DNA of 64,000 bases from assembly GCA_965215295.1 (NCBI GenBank), contig OZ244045.1, positions 3,534,001 to 3,598,000 on the forward strand, written 5' to 3'. Of the stretch, positions 62,547 to 64,000 are shown piece after piece. Positions within the stretch are counted from its first letter, which is position 1. Every line of letters starts with the position of its first letter. The notes under the pieces were generated by a model that saw only the letters and a program-made list of their open reading frames with translations, had not been told where the DNA came from and made no database searches. The DNA is from HK1 sp965215295 (GTDB lineage: Bacteria > Pseudomonadota > Gammaproteobacteria > HK1). Made by a program: the position numbers and the translations under genes.

Positions 62547-64000
62547 CTACGGCGCCGCGCCGCCGAGCGTGAACACGGCGATCCGCCCGGTCCGGCCGCG
62601 GACGGCGACCTCGCCGATCGGTTCGAGGTCGAAGCCCTCGACCCGCGCCGCGGTCGCCTCGGAGACGAGGATGCGCGTGCCGAGGTCCTTGTTGAGGGCT
62701 TCGAGCCGGGCCGCCAGATTGACCGCGTCACCGTGCACCGTGTAGCTCGACCGGCCCTTCGCGCCCACCGCGCCCGCGACCAGCCGGCCGGTGTTGACCC
62801 CGATGCGGTTGCCGATTCGTTGACCCGCGAACTCGCGGCATCGGGTCGCGGCCTGCATCTCCATCGCCGCCCGCAGGGCGTTGGCGGCATGGGCGGAGTC
62901 CGGCACCGGCACGTTGAACGTCGCGAGGATGGCGTCGCCCTGGAACTGGGTGACGACCCCGTGGTGGCTCTCGAGGATCGCGACCATCGTCTCGAAGTAC
63001 TCGTTGAGCAGCTCGAAGATGCCGGCCGGGCCGAGGGTCTCGGTCAGGGCGGTGAAGCCTTCGAGATCGCAGAACAGCACGGTCGCCTCGGACTGCTCGG
63101 GGGCAAGCTCGCCGCCTTTGCTGAGCAGCGTCCTCGCGACGTCGGTGGGCACGAACCGGCCCAGGGTCTCGCGGATCGTCTTGTTCTCCCTCAGCCCTGC
63201 CACCATCCGGTTGAACGAACGGTTCGCGTCGTCGAATTCCGCCACCCGGCTCGGCGGCAGCACGGGGACCTCGTCGAAACGCTCTGTCTCGATGGAGCGC
63301 GCCGCCGCCGCGATCGCCTGGATCGGCCGGCTCGCACGAGCGCCGAGCCACATCGCGACCACGACGGAGACGACGAGCACCGCGAGTCCCGCGAACATCG
63401 CGGCCATCAGGCGCTCGAAATCGTTCCTTTCGTCCTTCCCGGTATTGACGTAGGCCCCGATGGTCCACGGCGCCGGACCGTAGCGGTGGATGTCGCGGTA
63501 CAGGAAGACATGGTAGTCGTCGCCCACGCTCACCCCCGAGGCACTCGCCTCGGTCAGGCCGCGCAGGATGAACATGTCCTTCTCGTCCGGCGACCAGATG
63601 CGCTCGAGCACCGTGTCCCCGAGGGCTTCCAGGGTGACGAGCGGCTGGTCGAGATCGGTGATGGCGGGCGCCCACGCGATCAGCAGCGGATGCGCGAGGA
63701 CGTGATCGCGATCGTAGAGGATGAACGGGGTGACCCCGGTCTCGGTGCTGGTCGACGCAAGGCGCAGCGACAGGTCGGAGATGGTCACGACCTGGGCGAA
63801 CATGCCGGCGAACTCGCCGTCGATCCGGATCGGCGCGTCATGGAGCACGACCGTCGTGCCGAGGGTGTGGGTCCAGAACGGAGGCCGCCACCGCGAGCCC
63901 GTCTGCGTCTTCCCGGCGTCGAGCCACTCGATGGTCTCGGGGTCGCTCGACCAGTCCTCCACCACCGGCGGGGCGGGGAAGCGTCCCCATCTGCGGATCC
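62547..64000 (-). CDS. Class III adenylate cyclase with sensor domain (5' end beyond window)
   Basis: At least 484 residues, no start within the window. N-terminal periplasmic sensor (Cache-like), a membrane helix (MFAGLAVLVVSVVVAMWLGA), a HAMP-like linker (ARASRPIQAIAAAARSIETE) and a C-terminal class III cyclase domain: VLFCDLEGFTALTETLGPAG with the metal-binding aspartate, FQGDAILATFN, IGVNTGRLVAGAVGAKGRSS and HGDAVNLAARLE. It probably makes cAMP in response to an external signal; specificity for ATP or GTP is not certain. Confidence 0.88.
   Translation of the reverse strand, partial: IRRWGRFPAPPVVEDWSSDPETIEWLDAGKTQTGSRWRPPFWTHTLGTTVVLHDAPIRIDGEFAGMFAQVVTISDLSLRLASTSTETGVTPFILYDRDHVLAHPLLIAWAPAITDLDQPLVTLEALGDTVLERIWSPDEKDMFILRGLTEASASGVSVGDDYHVFLYRDIHRYGPAPWTIGAYVNTGKDERNDFERLMAAMFAGLAVLVVSVVVAMWLGARASRPIQAIAAAARSIETERFDEVPVLPPSRVAEFDDANRSFNRMVAGLRENKTIRETLGRFVPTDVARTLLSKGGELAPEQSEATVLFCDLEGFTALTETLGPAGIFELLNEYFETMVAILESHHGVVTQFQGDAILATFNVPVPDSAHAANALRAAMEMQAATRCREFAGQRIGNRIGVNTGRLVAGAVGAKGRSSYTVHGDAVNLAARLEALNKDLGTRILVSEATAARVEGFDLEPIGEVAVRGRTGRIAVFTLGGAAP

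Overview
The window is a 64 kb, high-GC chromosomal segment from a bacterium that is most likely a gammaproteobacterium. The evidence is a complete F1Fo operon in the order atpI-B-E-F-H-A-G-D-C followed directly by glmU, divergent yggS/pilT, and a cysI-DUF934 pair. The genus cannot be fixed from the sequence. Two stretches, 17.2-18.5 kb and 37.4-39.85 kb, are clearly lower in GC than their surroundings and look acquired.

Layout. 0-6 kb: the start of an AAA ATPase, then a leftward group: carnitine/hydroxyacyl-CoA dehydrogenase, CBS-domain protein, ArsB/NhaD-like ion transporter, SbmA/BacA-type peptide transporter and an aspartate aminotransferase. A tRNA-Lys(UUU) follows. 6.4-18.5 kb: an accessory island. 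It opens with a tightly packed six-gene operon: PAPS-reductase-like PP-loop protein, DndA/IscS-like cysteine desulfurase, GHKL ATPase, two unrecognised proteins, and a DNA-phosphorothioation-associated methyltransferase. No DndB, DndD or DndE is present. Next come an intact IS66 element with an 8-bp target duplication that interrupts a small gene, and a low-GC restriction-modification pair. 18.7-31.1 kb: yggS, pilT, a P-loop kinase-like gene with metA, a second aminotransferase, and an acyl-CoA catabolic cluster (CoA ligase, thiolase, DUF35, crotonase). That cluster is split by aconitase-X large and small subunits and pyrE. 31.3-43.5 kb: a VapBC-like pair, the ATP synthase operon and glmU. Between atpG and atpD lie about 2.5 kb of accessory cargo. 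43.6-59.9 kb: a PhyH dioxygenase and a locus for polyprenyl-phosphate-linked arabinofuranose: HAD-UbiA fusion, GtrA, DprE1, DprE2, two tandem GT39-like and three tandem large GT-C transferases. 60.2-64 kb: sulfite reductase, DUF934, and a class III adenylate cyclase that runs off the edge.

The repeated theme is tandem duplication scars. At four places (fadD/thiolase, atpG/atpD, ubiA/gtrA and GT-C/dprE2) a broken copy of a neighbouring gene marks a former duplication junction. In the atp operon the duplicated unit carries different cargo in each copy: a secreted protein plus small genes in one, a GIY-YIG nuclease plus a BrnT relic in the other. Both cargo blocks end in an antitoxin-like gene that overlaps the start of atpD or of its relic.

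The two strongest candidates for undescribed biology are the phosphorothioation-like operon with a GHKL ATPase (6.4-14.2 kb) and the cargo site inside the ATP synthase operon (37.4-39.85 kb). The expanded arabinosyl-lipid and glycosyltransferase locus is a third region of interest.
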